A stretch of 64,000 nucleotides of DNA, taken from Medicago truncatula. Its lineage: Eukaryota; Streptophyta; Magnoliopsida; Fabales; Fabaceae. Below, one piece after another: positions 9,683 to 22,957 of the stretch; the first letter of the stretch is position 1; every line of letters starts with the position of its first letter. Where the stretch lies: NCBI RefSeq assembly GCF_003473485.1, contig NC_053042.1, forward strand, positions 15,086,501-15,150,500. The letters are read 5' to 3'. The position numbers were made by a program, and so were the translations under genes. The notes below the pieces were generated by a model. It saw only the letters and a list, made by a program, of their open reading frames with translations, was not told where the DNA came from and searched no databases.

Positions 9683-12372
9683 TTTTGATTTTTTTAGGTT
9701 TTGGAAATTCTGGATCTGTTTGTTTTTTCCTTCACTGATTCATGCTTTTTCAAAGAAAATGATGTTGAAGTTGTTTACCTGTGATTTCGATTGGAATTTT
9801 TGACGACGACTTTCTTCGGAAAACTTCAAATGTCTTTCTCTGTTGATCTCACTGCTTTGAATCCGAAAATAAATCGGAGCTTGATTTCACTGATTCTTCG
9901 TGCTTTTAGCCGGAAACTTCATCTTCTTTCTCTGCTTCTTTCTCGCTGATTCTTCTTCGTGATCGGTGCTGGAGTTTGCTGCTTCTGCAGCGAATTCGTA
10001 CCTTGAATTGCGGAGAAGATGATTCGATGATGATGATTCCTTAGGAATCTCTGAGAATCAATGGAAAATCCAATGATTTTTGATGATTTTTGGTTGAATC
10101 TGAAACGGTTAGGGTTTGTGATTGTTCTGTGTTCTTGAGAATTTTTGATCTTTTGATCCTAACAGAAAGGAGAGAGAAAGCTTGATTGTGTTTGTTGAGT
10201 TGGCGTGTGATTAATGGCTTTGTGTGGCACTGTGCACCTTTTATAGCTGACATGTGTGATCTTGGACCAGTGAGGGGGTGACATCTGGATTTGTATGAAG
10301 ATGGCACGGCCTTGGACTTGGAATGAATTTAGGACCTTTCTGCAAAAACAAAAACTTAAGGACTAAACTGCAATTAACCAAAAAGGACTGAAATGTAAAA
10401 AAATAAAAAGAATTCTGGACTGAAAAGCAATTTTGGACTTCTTGGAGGACCAAAATGCAAAATAAAAAAAAAATTGGAATAAAATTGGTAACCTGACAAA
10501 ACGTAAAGTGAAACCTAAAATAAAATCAACAAAAGGACTAAAATGAACCAGCTACAAAAATGAGGTATTTTAAAATACCTCTCTGCCGAAATTTTGACAG
10601 GAAAAGACCAAAATGCCCCTAGGGACTAAACTGACCCAAATTGACTCAGATGCGATTTTGAAATGATTTTTAACAAAGAATCAACGATGATTTGTACAGA
10701 CAAGTTGAAGAGACTTAGAGACAAATACAGGGACAAAAACGGGTTCCACTGCAGGAAATGACCAAAATACCCTTTTGTATGATTTTTGGAATAAAGTGCA
10801 AGAAAAGTAACGCGACATTTCAGAGAGTTCTTAAATGACTTGTAATGCAAGAAAAGACAGACAGAGGCAGTAAAATATGTTTTAAAAAGAGAGTAAAGAT
10901 TCAAAGAAAAATAACAGAGAATTGACAACATCAATGTTAAAAAAGAAATTTAACGAGTATTTTTAGGTCCAAAATCAGGGTATAACAGCTGCCCCTATTT
11001 AAGTTTCTTTGTCTGGAGGGTCAAGAGACGGAGTCTTTGGCTTGACGGGACGAAGATACTTAAATATTAACATTTGCACTGTGTTTGGACGTAAAAATAC
11101 GCTTGCACGTTTTCAAATATCATGAATGCCATGCAACATTTGGATTATGAGTGCGAGACAAACGAAAGCTGGAATTAACAAAAGATGTCGTATCCTTTGC
11201 GGGATTGGTAGACATTGGTAAGTTAACAGATAACAGGGTAGATAGGAGACTAGGAACAAATTGACGGGTACAAGCTGCTCTTGGATTGAGCTGGGCACTC
11301 GACCGGGGATAAAAGCAGACAAACAGGTGCGAGTTGTTCTTGGATCCGAACTGGTCACTCGACCGGAGACATAGAAAAGGTAGACAGGTACGAGCTGTTC
11401 TTGATTTGAACTAGTCACTCGACTGAAAGCAAGGCAAATAGACAGGTGCGAGCTTGTTCTTGGATGCGAACTGGTTACTCCACCGGAGACAAAGACAAAT
11501 AGACAGGCGCAAGCTGCTCTTGGATTGAGCTAGCCACTTGACCGAACAGAAACAGATAGACGGGTACAAGCTGTTCTTGGACTTGAACTAGCCACTTGAC
11601 CAAAATCATAGACACCTAGACAGGTACGAGCTGTTCTGGGATTCGAACTGGTAACTCGACCGATAACATCGAAAAGTAAACGGGTACAAGTCGTTCTTGG
11701 ATGCGAACTGGTAACTTGACCAAACAGAAACATATTGACAGGTACAAGCTGCTCTTGGATTGAGCTGGGCACTCGACCGATAACATAAGCAAATTGATAG
11801 GTACAAGCTGTTCTTGGACTTGAACTAGCCACTTGACCAAACAGAAACATATTCACTGGGGATCTTTTTTGACAAAATATAGATTGAGATTGACTTGACG
11901 TCGATTTGATTTGAAAGGTAGGAATTGACCGATATTATTGGCTCACAAGGTTTTGACAGAGAACCCGACATGAGTATTGAGTTGAGACTGATGTTGACAT
12001 TGGAAATGCAATATGCATGGATGATATAACAGTTTCATTAAATGCATGGGCACGTAATATGCATGATTATGCATGTATGAATGCTTGTAATGCATGGCTG
12101 TTGGCAGTTTGTAGACACAGTTTCGCAGAGACAGACAAGACATTGGAGTATTGGGCACGTAGTGGCTCGTGCTATATTACACATTCTTGGAAATCCTCTT
12201 TGGAGATGACGTCGTTGGGAGACGTGTCGGAACCATGGCTGAGAGCAGGTAGCTATGCAACTTGCTGGGGATAGAATCTCGGGAGACTCTACTGGGAATA
12301 CTGCCGGATGTATCGTGGACGTCGCATCTGTGGTCAATGCTTTTTGCATGTTATTTTTTCAATTTTCATTCA
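9683..12372 (+). repeat. Array unit 1 (2690 bp)
   Basis: First unit. It is joined on its left to single-copy LTR sequence ending ttgaactgacgg, whereas later units are joined to the previous unit's end (caattttcattca). The shared joint is ttttgatttttttaggtttt. It carries the ancestral state at the marker positions used to order the units. Confidence 0.95.
11263..11857 (+). repeat. 60-bp minisatellite inside each array unit (10 repeats)
   Basis: Ten degenerate repeats of 57-61 bp, with core gacaggtacaagctg, ttcttgga, gaactagcc and acttgacc, between 11263 and 11857. The same block recurs in the other units starting near 13953, 16644, 19335 and 22016 (the last truncated). Because the repeat is near a multiple of three and lacks stops on the minus strand, it produces long but meaningless open frames there. 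Sequence between repeats differs more than within the cores, so this minisatellite is older than the array. Confidence 0.95.
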
Positions 12373-15062
12373 TTTTGATTTTTTTAGGTTTTGGAAATTC
12401 TGGATCTGTTTGTTTTTTCCTTCACTGATTCATGCTTTTTCAAAGAAAATGATGTTGAAGTTGTTTACCTGTGATTTCGATTGGAATTTTTGACGACGAC
12501 TTTCTTCGGAAAACTTCAAATGTCTTTCTCTGTTGATCTCACTGCTTTGAATCCGAAAATAAATCGGAGCTTGATTTCACTAATTCTTCGTGCTTTTAGC
12601 CGGAAACTTCATCTTCTTTCTCTGCTTCTTTCTCGCTGATTCTTCTTCGTGATCGGTGCTGGAGTTTGCTGCTTCTGCAGCGAATTCGTACCTTGAATTG
12701 CGGAGAAGATGATTCGATGATGATGATTCCTTAGGAATCTCTGAGAATCAATGGAAAATCCAATGATTTTTGATGATTTTTGGTTGAATCTGAAACGGTT
12801 AGGGTTTGTGATTGTTCTGTGTTCTTGAGAATTTTTGATCTTTTGATCCTAACAGAAAGGAGAGAGAAAGCTTGATTGTGTTTGTTGAGTTGGCGTGTGA
12901 TTAATGGCTTTGTGTGGCACTGTGCACCTTTTATAGCTGACATGTGTGATCTTGGACCAGTGAGGGGGTGACATCTGGATTTGTATGAAGATGGCACGGC
13001 CTTGGACTTGGAATGAATTTAGGACCTTTCTGCAAAAACAAAAACTTAAGGACTAAACTGCAATTAACCAAAAAGGACTGAAATGTAAAAAAATAAAAAG
13101 AATTCTGGACTGAAAAGCAATTTTGGACTTCTTGGAGGACCAAAATGCAAAATAAAAAAAAAATTGGAATAAAATTGGTAACCTGACAAAACGTAAAGTG
13201 AAACCTAAAATAAAATCAACAAAAGGACTAAAATGAACCAGCTACAAAAATGAGGTATTTTAAAATACCTCTCTGCCGAAATTTTGACAGGAAAAGACCA
13301 AAATGCCCCTAGGGACTAAACTGACCCAAATTGACTCAGATGCGATTTTGAAATGATTTTTAACAAAGAATCAACGATGATTTGTACAGACAAGTTGAAG
13401 AGACTTAGAGACAAATACAGGGACAAAAACGGGTTCCACTGCAGGAAATGACCAAAATACCCTTTTGTATGATTTTTGGAATAAAGTGCAAGAAAAGTAA
13501 CGCGACATTTCAGAGAGTTCTTAAATGACTTGTAATGCAAGAAAAGACAGACAGAGGCAGTAAAATATGTTTTAAAAAGAGAGTAAAGATTCAGAGAAAA
13601 ATAACAGAGAATTGACAACATCAATGTTAAAAAAGAAATTTAACGAGTATTTTTAGGTCCAAAATCAGGGTATAACAGCTGCCCCTATTTAAGTTTCTTT
13701 GTCTGGAGGGTCAAGAGACGGAGTCTTTGGCTTGACGGGACGAAGATACTTAAATATTAACATTTGCACTGTGTTTGGACGTAAAAATACGCTTGCACGT
13801 TTTCAAATATCATGAATGCCATGCAACATTTGGATTATGAGTGCGAGACAAACGAAAGCTGGAATTAACAAAAGATGTCGTATCCTTTGCGGGATTGGTA
13901 GACATTGGTAAGTTAACAGATAACAGGGTAGATAGGAGACTAGGAACAAATTGACGGGTACAAGCTGCTCTTGGATTGAGCTGGGCACTCGACCGGGGAT
14001 AAAAGCAGACAAACAGGTGCGAGTTGTTCTTGGATCCGAACTGGTCACTCGACCGGAGACATAGAAAAGGTAGACAGGTACGAGCTGTTCTTGATTTGAA
14101 CTAGTCACTCGACTGAAAGCAAGGCAAATAGACAGGTGCGAGCTTGTTCTTGGATGCGAACTGGTTACTCCACCGGAGACAAAGACAAATAGACAGGCGC
14201 AAGCTGCTCTTGGATTGAGCTAGCCACTTGACCGAACAGAAACAGATAGACGGGTACAAGCTGTTCTTGGACTTGAACTAGCCACTTGACCAAAATCATA
14301 GACACCTAGACAGGTACGAGCTGTTCTGGGATTCGAACTGGTAACTCGACCGATAACATCGAAAAGTAAACGGGTACAAGTCGTTCTTGGATGCGAACTG
14401 GTAACTTGACCAAACAGAAACATATTGACAGGTACAAGCTGCTCTTGGATTGAGCTGGGCACTCGACCGATAACATAAGCAAATTGATAGGTACAAGCTG
14501 TTCTTGGACTTGAACTAGCCACTTGACCAAACAGAAACATATTCACTGGGGATCTTTTTTGACAAAATATAGATTGAGATTGACTTGACGTCGATTTGAT
14601 TTGAAAGGTAGGAATTGACCGATATTATTGGCTCACAAGGTTTTGACAGAGAACCCGACATGAGTATTGAGTTGAGACTGATGTTGACATTGGAAATGCA
14701 ATATGCATGGATGATATAACAGTTTCATTAAATGCATGGGCACGTAATATGCATGATTATGCATGTATGAATGCTTGTAATGCATGGCTGTTGGCAGTTT
14801 GTAGACACAGTTTCGCAGAGACAGACAAGACATTGGAGTATTGGGCACGTAGTGGCTCGTGCTATATTACACATTCTTGGAAATCCTCTTTGGAGATGAC
14901 GTCGTTGGGAGACGTGTCGGAACCATGGCTGAGAGCAGGTAGCTATGCAACTTGCTGGGGATAGAATCTCGGGAGACTCTACTGGGAATAATGCCGGATG
15001 TATCGTGGACGTCGCATCTGTGGTCAATGCTTTTTGCATGTTATTTTTTCAATTTTCATTCA
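12373..15062 (+). repeat. Array unit 2 (2690 bp)
   Basis: Nearly identical to unit 1. It shares two single-base markers with all later units (near 12583 and 13594) that unit 1 lacks. Confidence 0.95.
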
Positions 15063-17753
15063 TTTTGATTTTTTTAGGTTTTGGAAATTCTGGATCTGTT
15101 TGTTTTTTCCTTCACTGATTCATGCTTTTTCAAAGAAAATGATGTTGAAGTTGTTTACCTGTGATTTCGATTGGAATTTTTGACGACGACTTTCTTCGGA
15201 AAACTTCAAATGTCTTTCTCTGTTGATCTCACTGCTTTGAATCCGAAAATAAATCGGAGCTTGATTTCACTAATTCTTCGTGCTTTTAGCCGGAAACTTC
15301 ATCTTCTTTCTCTGCTTCTTTCTCGCTGATTCTTCTTCGTGATCGGTGCTGGAGTTTGCTGCTTCTGCAGCGAATTCGTACCTTGAATTGCGGAGAAGAT
15401 GATTCGATGATGATGATTCCTTAGGAATCTCTGAGAATCAATGGAAAATCCAATGATTTTTGATGATTTTTGGTTGAATCTGAAACGGTTAGGGTTTGTG
15501 ATTGTTCTGTGTTCTTGAGAATTTTTGATCTTTTGATCCTAACAGAAAGGAGAGAGAAAGCTTGATTGTGTTTGTTGAGTTGGCGTGTGATTAATGGCTT
15601 TGTGTGGCACTGTGCACCTTTTATAGCTGACATGTGTGATCTTGGACCAGTGAGGGGGTGACATCTGGATTTGTATGAAGATGGCACGGCCTTGGACTTG
15701 GAATGAATTTAGGACCTTTCTGCAAAAACAAAAACTTAAGGACTAAACTGCAATTAACCAAAAAGGACTGAAATGTAAAAAAATAAAAAGAATTCTGGAC
15801 TGAAAAGCAATTTTGGACTTCTTGGAGGACCAAAATGCAAAATAAAAAAAAAAATTGGAATAAAATTGGTAACCTGACAAAACGTAAAGTGAAACCTAAA
15901 ATAAAATCAACAAAAGGACTAAAATGAACCAGCTACAAAAATGAGGTATTTTAAAATACCTCTCTGCCGAAATTTTGACAGGAAAAGACCAAAATGCCCC
16001 TAGGGACTAAACTGACCCAAATTGACTCAGATGCGATTTTGAAATGATTTTTAACAAAGAATCAACGATGATTTGTACAGACAAGTTGAAGAGACTTAGA
16101 GACAAATACAGGGACAAAAACGGGTTCCACTGCAGGAAATGACCAAAATACCCTTTTGTATGATTTTTGGAATAAAGTGCAAGAAAAGTAACGCGACATT
16201 TCAGAGAGTTCTTAAATGACTTGTAATGCAAGAAAAGACAGACAGAGGCAGTAAAATATGTTTTAAAAAGAGAGTAAAGATTCAGAGAAAAATAACAGAG
16301 AATTGACAACATCAATGTTAAAAAAGAAATTTAACGAGTATTTTTAGGTCCAAAATCAGGGTATAACAGCTGCCCCTATTTAAGTTTCTTTGTCTGGAGG
16401 GTCAAGAGACGGAGTCTTTGGCTTGACGGGACGAAGATACTTAAATATTAACATTTGCACTGTGTTTGGACGTAAAAATACGCTTGCACGTTTTCAAATA
16501 TCATGAATGCCATGCAACATTTGGATTATGAGTGCGAGACAAACGAAAGCTGGAATTAACAAAAGATGTCGTATCCTTTGCGGGATTGGTAGACATTGGT
16601 AAGTTAACAGATAACAGGGTAGATAGGAGACTAGGAACAAATTGACGGGTACAAGCTGCTCTTGGATTGAGCTGGGCACTCGACCGGGGATAAAAGCAGA
16701 CAAACAGGTGCGAGTTGTTCTTGGATCCGAACTGGTCACTCGACCGGAGACATAGAAAAGGTAGACAGGTACGAGCTGTTCTTGATTTGAACTAGTCACT
16801 CGACTGAAAGCAAGGCAAATAGACAGGTGCGAGCTTGTTCTTGGATGCGAACTGGTTACTCCACCGGAGACAAAGACAAATAGACAGGCGCAAGCTGCTC
16901 TTGGATTGAGCTAGCCACTTGACCGAACAGAAACAGATAGACGGGTACAAGCTGTTCTTGGACTTGAACTAGCCACTTGACCAAAATCATAGACACCTAG
17001 ACAGGTACGAGCTGTTCTGGGATTCGAACTGGTAACTCGACCGATAACATCGAAAAGTAAACGGGTACAAGTCGTTCTTGGATGCGAACTGGTAACTTGA
17101 CCAAACAGAAACATATTGACAGGTACAAGCTGCTCTTGGATTGAGCTGGGCACTCGACCGATAACATAAGCAAATTGATAGGTACAAGCTGTTCTTGGAC
17201 TTGAACTAGCCACTTGACCAAACAGAAACATATTCACTGGGGATCTTTTTTGACAAAATATAGATTGAGATTGACTTGACGTCGATTTGATTTGAAAGGT
17301 AGGAATTGACCGATATTATTGGCTCACAAGGTTTTGACAGAGAACCCGACATGAGTATTGAGTTGAGACTGATGTTGACATTGGAAATGCAATATGCATG
17401 GATGATATAACAGTTTCATTAAATGCATGGGCACGTAATATGCATGATTATGCATGTATGAATGCTTGTAATGCATGGCTGTTGGCAGTTTGTAGACACA
17501 GTTTCGCAGAGACAGACAAGACATTGGAGTATTGGGCACGTAGTGGCTCGTGCTATATTACACATTCTTGGAAATCCTCTTTGGAGATGACGTCGTTGGG
17601 AGACGTGTCGGAACCATGGCTGAGAGCAGGTAGCTATGCAACTTGCTGGGGATAGAATCTCGGGAGACTCTACTGGGAATAATGCCGGATGTATCGTGGA
17701 CGTCGCATCTGTGGTCAATGCTTTTTGCATGTTATTTTTTCAATTTTCATTCA
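15063..17753 (+). repeat. Array unit 3 (2691 bp)
   Basis: Same as unit 2, plus one extra A in the A-run near 15850; the longer run is also seen in unit 4. Confidence 0.95.
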
Positions 17754-20444
17754 TTTTGATTTTTTTAGGTTTTGGAAATTCTGGATCTGTTTGTTTTTTC
17801 CTTCACTGATTCATGCTTTTTCAAAGAAAATGATGTTGAAGTTGTTTACCTGTGATTTCGATTGGAATTTTTGACGACGACTTTCTTCGGAAAACTTCAA
17901 ATGTCTTTCTCTGTTGATCTCACTGCTTTGAATCCGAAAATAAATCGGAGCTTGATTTCACTAATTCTTCGTGCTTTTAGCCGGAAACTTCATCTTCTTT
18001 CTCTGCTTCTTTCTCGCTGATTCTTCTTCGTGATCGGTGCTGGAGTTTGCTGCTTCTGCAGCGAATTCGTACCTTGAATTGCGGAGAAGATGATTCGATG
18101 ATGATGATTCCTTAGGAATCTCTGAGAATCAATGGAAAATCCAATGATTTTTGATGATTTTTGGTTGAATCTGAAACGGTTAGGGTTTGTGATTGTTCTG
18201 TGTTCTTGAGAATTTTTGATCTTTTGATCCTAACAGAAAGGAGAGAGAAAGCTTGATTGTGTTTGTTGAGTTGGCGTGTGATTAATGGCTTTGTGTGGCA
18301 CTGTGCACCTTTTATAGCTGACATGTGTGATCTTGGACCAGTGAGGGGGTGACATCTGGATTTGTATGAAGATGGCACGGCCTTGGACTTGGAATGAATT
18401 TAGGACCTTTCTGCAAAAACAAAAACTTAAGGACTAAACTGCAATTAACCAAAAAGGACTGAAATGTAAAAAAATAAAAAGAATTCTGGACTGAAAAGCA
18501 ATTTTGGACTTCTTGGAGGACCAAAATGCAAAATAAAAAAAAAAATTGGAATAAAATTGGTAACCTGACAAAACGTAAAGTGAAACCTAAAATAAAATCA
18601 ACAAAAGGACTAAAATGAACCAGCTACAAAAATGAGGTATTTTAAAATACCTCTCTGCCGAAATTTTGACAGGAAAAGACCAAAATGCCCCTAGGGACTA
18701 AACTGACCCAAATTGACTCGGATGCGATTTTGAAATGATTTTTAACAAAGAATCAACGATGATTTGTACAGACAAGTTGAAGAGACTTAGAGACAAATAC
18801 AGGGACAAAAACGGGTTCCACTGCAGGAAATGACCAAAATACCCTTTTGTATGATTTTTGGAATAAAGTGCAAGAAAAGTAACGCGACATTTCAGAGAGT
18901 TCTTAAATGACTTGTAATGCAAGAAAAGACAGACAGAGGCAGTAAAATATGTTTTAAAAAGAGAGTAAAGATTCAGAGAAAAATAACAGAGAATTGACAA
19001 CATCAATGTTAAAAAAGAAATTTAACGAGTATTTTTAGGTCCAAAATCAGGGTATAACAGCTGCCCCTATTTAAGTTTCTTTGTCTGGAGGGTCAAGAGA
19101 CGGAGTCTTTGGCTTGACGGGACGAAGATACTTAAATATTAACATTTGCACTGTGTTTGGACGTAAAAATACGCTTGCACGTTTTCAAATATCATGAATG
19201 CCATGCAACATTTGGATTATGAGTGCGAGACAAACGAAAGCTGGAATTAACAAAAGATGTCGTATCCTTTGCGGGATTGGTAGACATTGGTAAGTTAACA
19301 GATAACAGGGTAGATAGGAGACTAGGAACAAATTGACGGGTACAAGCTGCTCTTGGATTGAGCTGGGCACTCGACCGGGGATAAAAGCAGACAAACAGGT
19401 GCGAGTTGTTCTTGGATCCGAACTGGTCACTCGACCGGAGACATAGAAAAGGTAGACAGGTACGAGCTGTTCTTGATTTGAACTAGTCACTCGACTGAAA
19501 GCAAGGCAAATAGACAGGTGCGAGCTTGTTCTTGGATGCGAACTGGTTACTCCACCGGAGACAAAGACAAATAGACAGGCGCAAGCTGCTCTTGGATTGA
19601 GCTAGCCACTTGACCGAACAGAAACAGATAGACGGGTACAAGCTGTTCTTGGACTTGAACTAGCCACTTGACCAAAATCATAGACACCTAGACAGGTACG
19701 AGCTGTTCTGGGATTCGAACTGGTAACTCGACCGATAACATCGAAAAGTAAACGGGTACAAGTCGTTCTTGGATGCGAACTGGTAACTTGACCAAACAGA
19801 AACATATTGACAGGTACAAGCTGCTCTTGGATTGAGCTGGGCACTCGACCGATAACATAAGCAAATTGATAGGTACAAGCTGTTCTTGGACTTGAACTAG
19901 CCACTTGACCAAACAGAAACATATTCACTGGGGATCTTTTTTGACAAAATATAGATTGAGATTGACTTGACGTCGATTTGATTTGAAAGGTAGGAATTGA
20001 CCGATATTATTGGCTCACAAGGTTTTGACAGAGAACCCGACATGAGTATTGAGTTGAGACTGATGTTGACATTGGAAATGCAATATGCATGGATGATATA
20101 ACAGTTTCATTAAATGCATGGGCACGTAATATGCATGATTATGCATGTATGAATGCTTGTAATGCATGGCTGTTGGCAGTTTGTAGACACAGTTTCGCAG
20201 AGACAGACAAGACATTGGAGTATTGGGCACGTAGTGGCTCGTGCTATATTACACATTCTTGGAAATCCTCTTTGGAGATGACGTCGTTGGGAGACGTGTC
20301 GGAACCATGGCTGAGAGCAGGTAGCTATGCAACTTGCTGGGGATAGAATCTCGGGAGACTCTACTGGGAATAATGCCGGATGTATCGTGGACGTCGCATC
20401 TGTGGTCAATGCTTTTTGCATGTTATTTTTTCAATTTTCATTCA
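17754..20444 (+). repeat. Array unit 4 (2691 bp)
   Basis: Carries the longer A-run and a further single-base marker near 18720 (cgg instead of cag) shared only with unit 5. Confidence 0.95.
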
Positions 20445-22515
20445 TTTTGATTTTTTTAGGTTTTGGAAATTCTGGATCTGTTTGTTTTTTCCTTCACTGA
20501 TTCATGCTTTTTCAAAGAAAATGATGTTGAAGTTGTTTACCTGTGATTTCGATTGGAATTTTTGACGACGACTTTCTTCGGAAAACTTCAAATGTCTTTC
20601 TCTGTTGATCTCACTGCTTTGAATCCGAAAATAAATCGGAGCTTGATTTCACTAATTCTTCGTGCTTTTAGCCGGAAACTTCATCTTCTTTCTCTGCTTC
20701 TTTCTCGCTGATTCTTCTTCGTGATCGGTGCTGGAGTTTGCTGCTTCTGCAGCGAATTCGTACCTTGAATTGCGGAGAAGATGATTCGATGATGATGATT
20801 CCTTAGGAATCTCTGAGAATCAATGGAAAATCCAATGATTTTTGGTTGAATCTGAAACGGTTAGGGTTTGTGATTGTTCTGTGTTCTTGAGAATTTTTGA
20901 TCTTTTGATCCTAACAGAAAGGAGAGAGAAAGCTTGATTGTGTTTGTTGAGTTGGCGTGTGATTAATGGCTTTGTGTGGCACTGTGCACCTTTTATAGCT
21001 GACATGTGTGATCTTGGACCAGTGAGGGGGTGACATCTGGATTTGTATGAAGATGGCACGGCCTTGGACTTGGAATGAATTTAGGACCTTTCTGCAAAAA
21101 CAAAAACTTAAGGACTAAACTGCAATTAACCAAAAAGGACTGAAATGTAAAAAAATAAAAAGAATTCTGGACTGAAAAGCAATTTTGGACTTCTTGGAGG
21201 ACCAAAATGCAAAATAAAAAATAAAATTGGAATAAAATTGGTAACCTGACAAAACGTAAAGTGAAACCTAAAATAAAATCAACAAAAGGACTAAAATGAA
21301 CCAGCTACAAAAATGAGGTATTTTAAAATACCTCTCTGCCGAAATTTTGACAGGAAAAGACCAAAATGCCCCTAGGGACTAAACTGACCCAAATTGACTC
21401 GGATGCGATTTTGAAATGATTTTTAACAAAGAATCAACGATGATTTGTACAGACAAGTTGAAGAGACTTAGAGACAAATACAGGGACAAAAACGGGTTCC
21501 ACTGCAGGAAATGACCAAAATACCCTTTTGTATGATTTTTGGAATAAAGTGCAAGAAAAGTAACGCGACATTTCAGAGAGTTCTTAAATGACTTGTAATG
21601 CAAGAAAAGACAGACAGAGGCAGTAAAATATGTTTTAAAAAGAGAGTAAAGATTCAGAGAAAAATAACAGAGAATTGACAACATCAATGTTAAAAAAGAA
21701 ATTTAACGAGTATTTTTAGGTCCAAAATCAGGGTATAACAGCTGCCCCTATTTAAGTTTCTTTGTCTGGAGGGTCAAGAGACGGAGTCTTTGGCTTGACG
21801 GGACGAAGATACTTAAATATTAACATTTGCACTGTGTTTGGACGTAAAAATACGCTTGCACGTTTTCAAATATCATGAATGCCATGCAACATTTGGATTA
21901 TGAGTGCGAGACAAACGAAAGCTGGAATTAACAAAAGATGTCGTATCCTTTGCGGGATTGGTAGACATTGGTAAGTTAACAGATAACAGGGTAGATAGGA
22001 GACTAGGAACAAATTGACGGGTACAAGCTGCTCTTGGATTGAGCTGGGCACTCGACCGGGGATAAAAGCAGACAAACAGGTGCGAGTTGTTCTTGGATCC
22101 GAACTGGTCACTCGACCGGAGACATAGAAAAGGTAGACAGGTACGAGCTGTTCTTGATTTGAACTAGTCACTCGACTGAAAGCAAGGCAAATAGACAGGT
22201 GCGAGCTTGTTCTTGGATGCGAACTGGTTACTCCACCGGAGACAAAGACAAATAGACAGGCGCAAGCTGCTCTTGGATTGAGCTAGCCACTTGACCGAAC
22301 AGAAACATATAGACGGGTACAAGCTGTTCTTGGACTTGAACTAGCCACTTGACCAAAATCATAGACACCTAGACAGGTACGAGCTGTTCTGGGATTCGAA
22401 CTGGTAACTCGACCGATAACATCGAAAAGTAAACGGGTACAAGTCGTTCTTGGATGCGAACTGGTAACTTGACCAAGCAGAAACATATTGACAGGTACAA
22501 GCTGCTCTTGGATTG
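20445..22515 (+). repeat. Array unit 5 (truncated, about 2071 bp)
   Basis: Shares the unit-4 marker and has private differences: loss of one 17-bp step of a short direct repeat near 20835, a changed A-run near 21220, and substitutions near 22300. It ends inside the ninth 60-bp minisatellite repeat. Host-like sequence (a LINE remnant) follows at once. Confidence 0.93.
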
Positions 22516-22539
22516 ACATATGTATTTGAGATTATCAAG

Positions 22540-22760
22540 GAAGTTTTGCTCTAGCTAATGACAATCAAATGTATTAACGCATTGCAGCTTGAGAATGTGG
22601 ATTTTGAATTGGATTCAAAGTGTGCGGTTGATAAACTCCACAGTAAGAGTCTAGGGGTGTCGGATCATAGTGATATTATCCAAGACTGATGATATAATCT
22701 AGTCCGTTGTAAAAATCATAGTGATACAATTAGAAATAGTCTCACATCTAGAGTAAAGAA
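22540..22760 (+). mobile_element. LINE RNase H-domain 3' fragment, copy 1
   Basis: This reads as a decayed RNase H tail of a plant non-LTR (LINE) retrotransposon; the recognisable stretch is VDFELDSKC-like. Two more copies lie at 27225-27480 and 35225-35540. All are plus strand, near U2 genes, and broken by stops and shifts. The copy at 35 kb is best preserved (QPEKVDFELDSKCVVDKFHN). Confidence 0.6.
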
Positions 22761-22792
22761 AAAGAAATTTGAGAACAAGTTAGACATAAAAG
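22739..22792 (+). promoter_or_regulatory. Decayed U2 promoter
   Basis: A degraded USE (GTCTCACATCT, two mismatches) near 22739 and a degraded TATA box (CATAAAAG near 22785) keep roughly the spacing of the intact U2 promoters. A small insertion separates them from the RNA body. Confidence 0.75.
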
Positions 22793-22818
22793 CAGCACCA
22801 ACACATCGTTCAACTCAA

Positions 22819-22954
22819 CACTAGTTTGGATGAGCCGTGAGATTGATAGAATCAAGGCGAGTCGTTATGATTTTGTCAAAAACTACACTTTGTAGCTTCA
22901 CATAATCTTGTTGCTCACCTTGCTTGACGATCTCACAGATGATCCAAACACACA
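22819..22954. mobile_element. 136-bp MITE inserted between U2 promoter and RNA
   Basis: Terminal inverted repeats: GTTTGGATGAGCCGTGAGAT near the left end matches GTTTGGATCATCTGTGAGAT read from the right end on the other strand. It is flanked by TCAA on both sides (22815-22818, 22955-22958). Outer bases begin CACTAG on the left, so a CACTA- or PIF-type non-autonomous element is possible; the exact target duplication (3 or 4 bp) is ambiguous. It separates the promoter from the U2 pseudogene by about 140 bp. Confidence 0.75.
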
Positions 22955-22957
22955 TCA

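Larger units (their letters stand above)
9683..22515 (+). repeat. Tandem array of a 2.69-kb LTR-derived unit (4.8 copies)
   Basis: The sequence from 9683 repeats head to tail with starts at 9683, 12373, 15063, 17754 and 20445 (periods 2690, 2690, 2691, 2691). The fifth copy is cut at about 22515. Copies differ at only a handful of positions, so the amplification is very young. Each unit holds an LTR leader/U5-like part with repeated ggaccaaaatg-type phrases, the phrase gggtataacagctgcccc, a block of ten ~60-bp minisatellite repeats, and a 3' part ending in cattcattttgattttttt. No protein gene was recognised. Transcription, if any, would come from the upstream LTR-like TATA box. Confidence 0.97.

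Noticed and set aside
10105-10120. Interstitial telomere repeat (ggttagggtttg)
   Set aside because: Only one partial telomere-like word per unit, with no tandem run of TTTAGGG.
11530-11856. Minus-strand open frames of 66-108 codons repeated in every array unit
   Set aside because: They run through the 60-bp minisatellite, whose period is near a multiple of three and lacks stops on that strand. Overlapping alternative frames are equally open, so they are a by-product of the repeat.
11263-11857. CRISPR-like array
   Set aside because: Repeats are about 60 bp, degenerate and contiguous, with no unique spacers, and the genome is a plant nucleus; this is a minisatellite.
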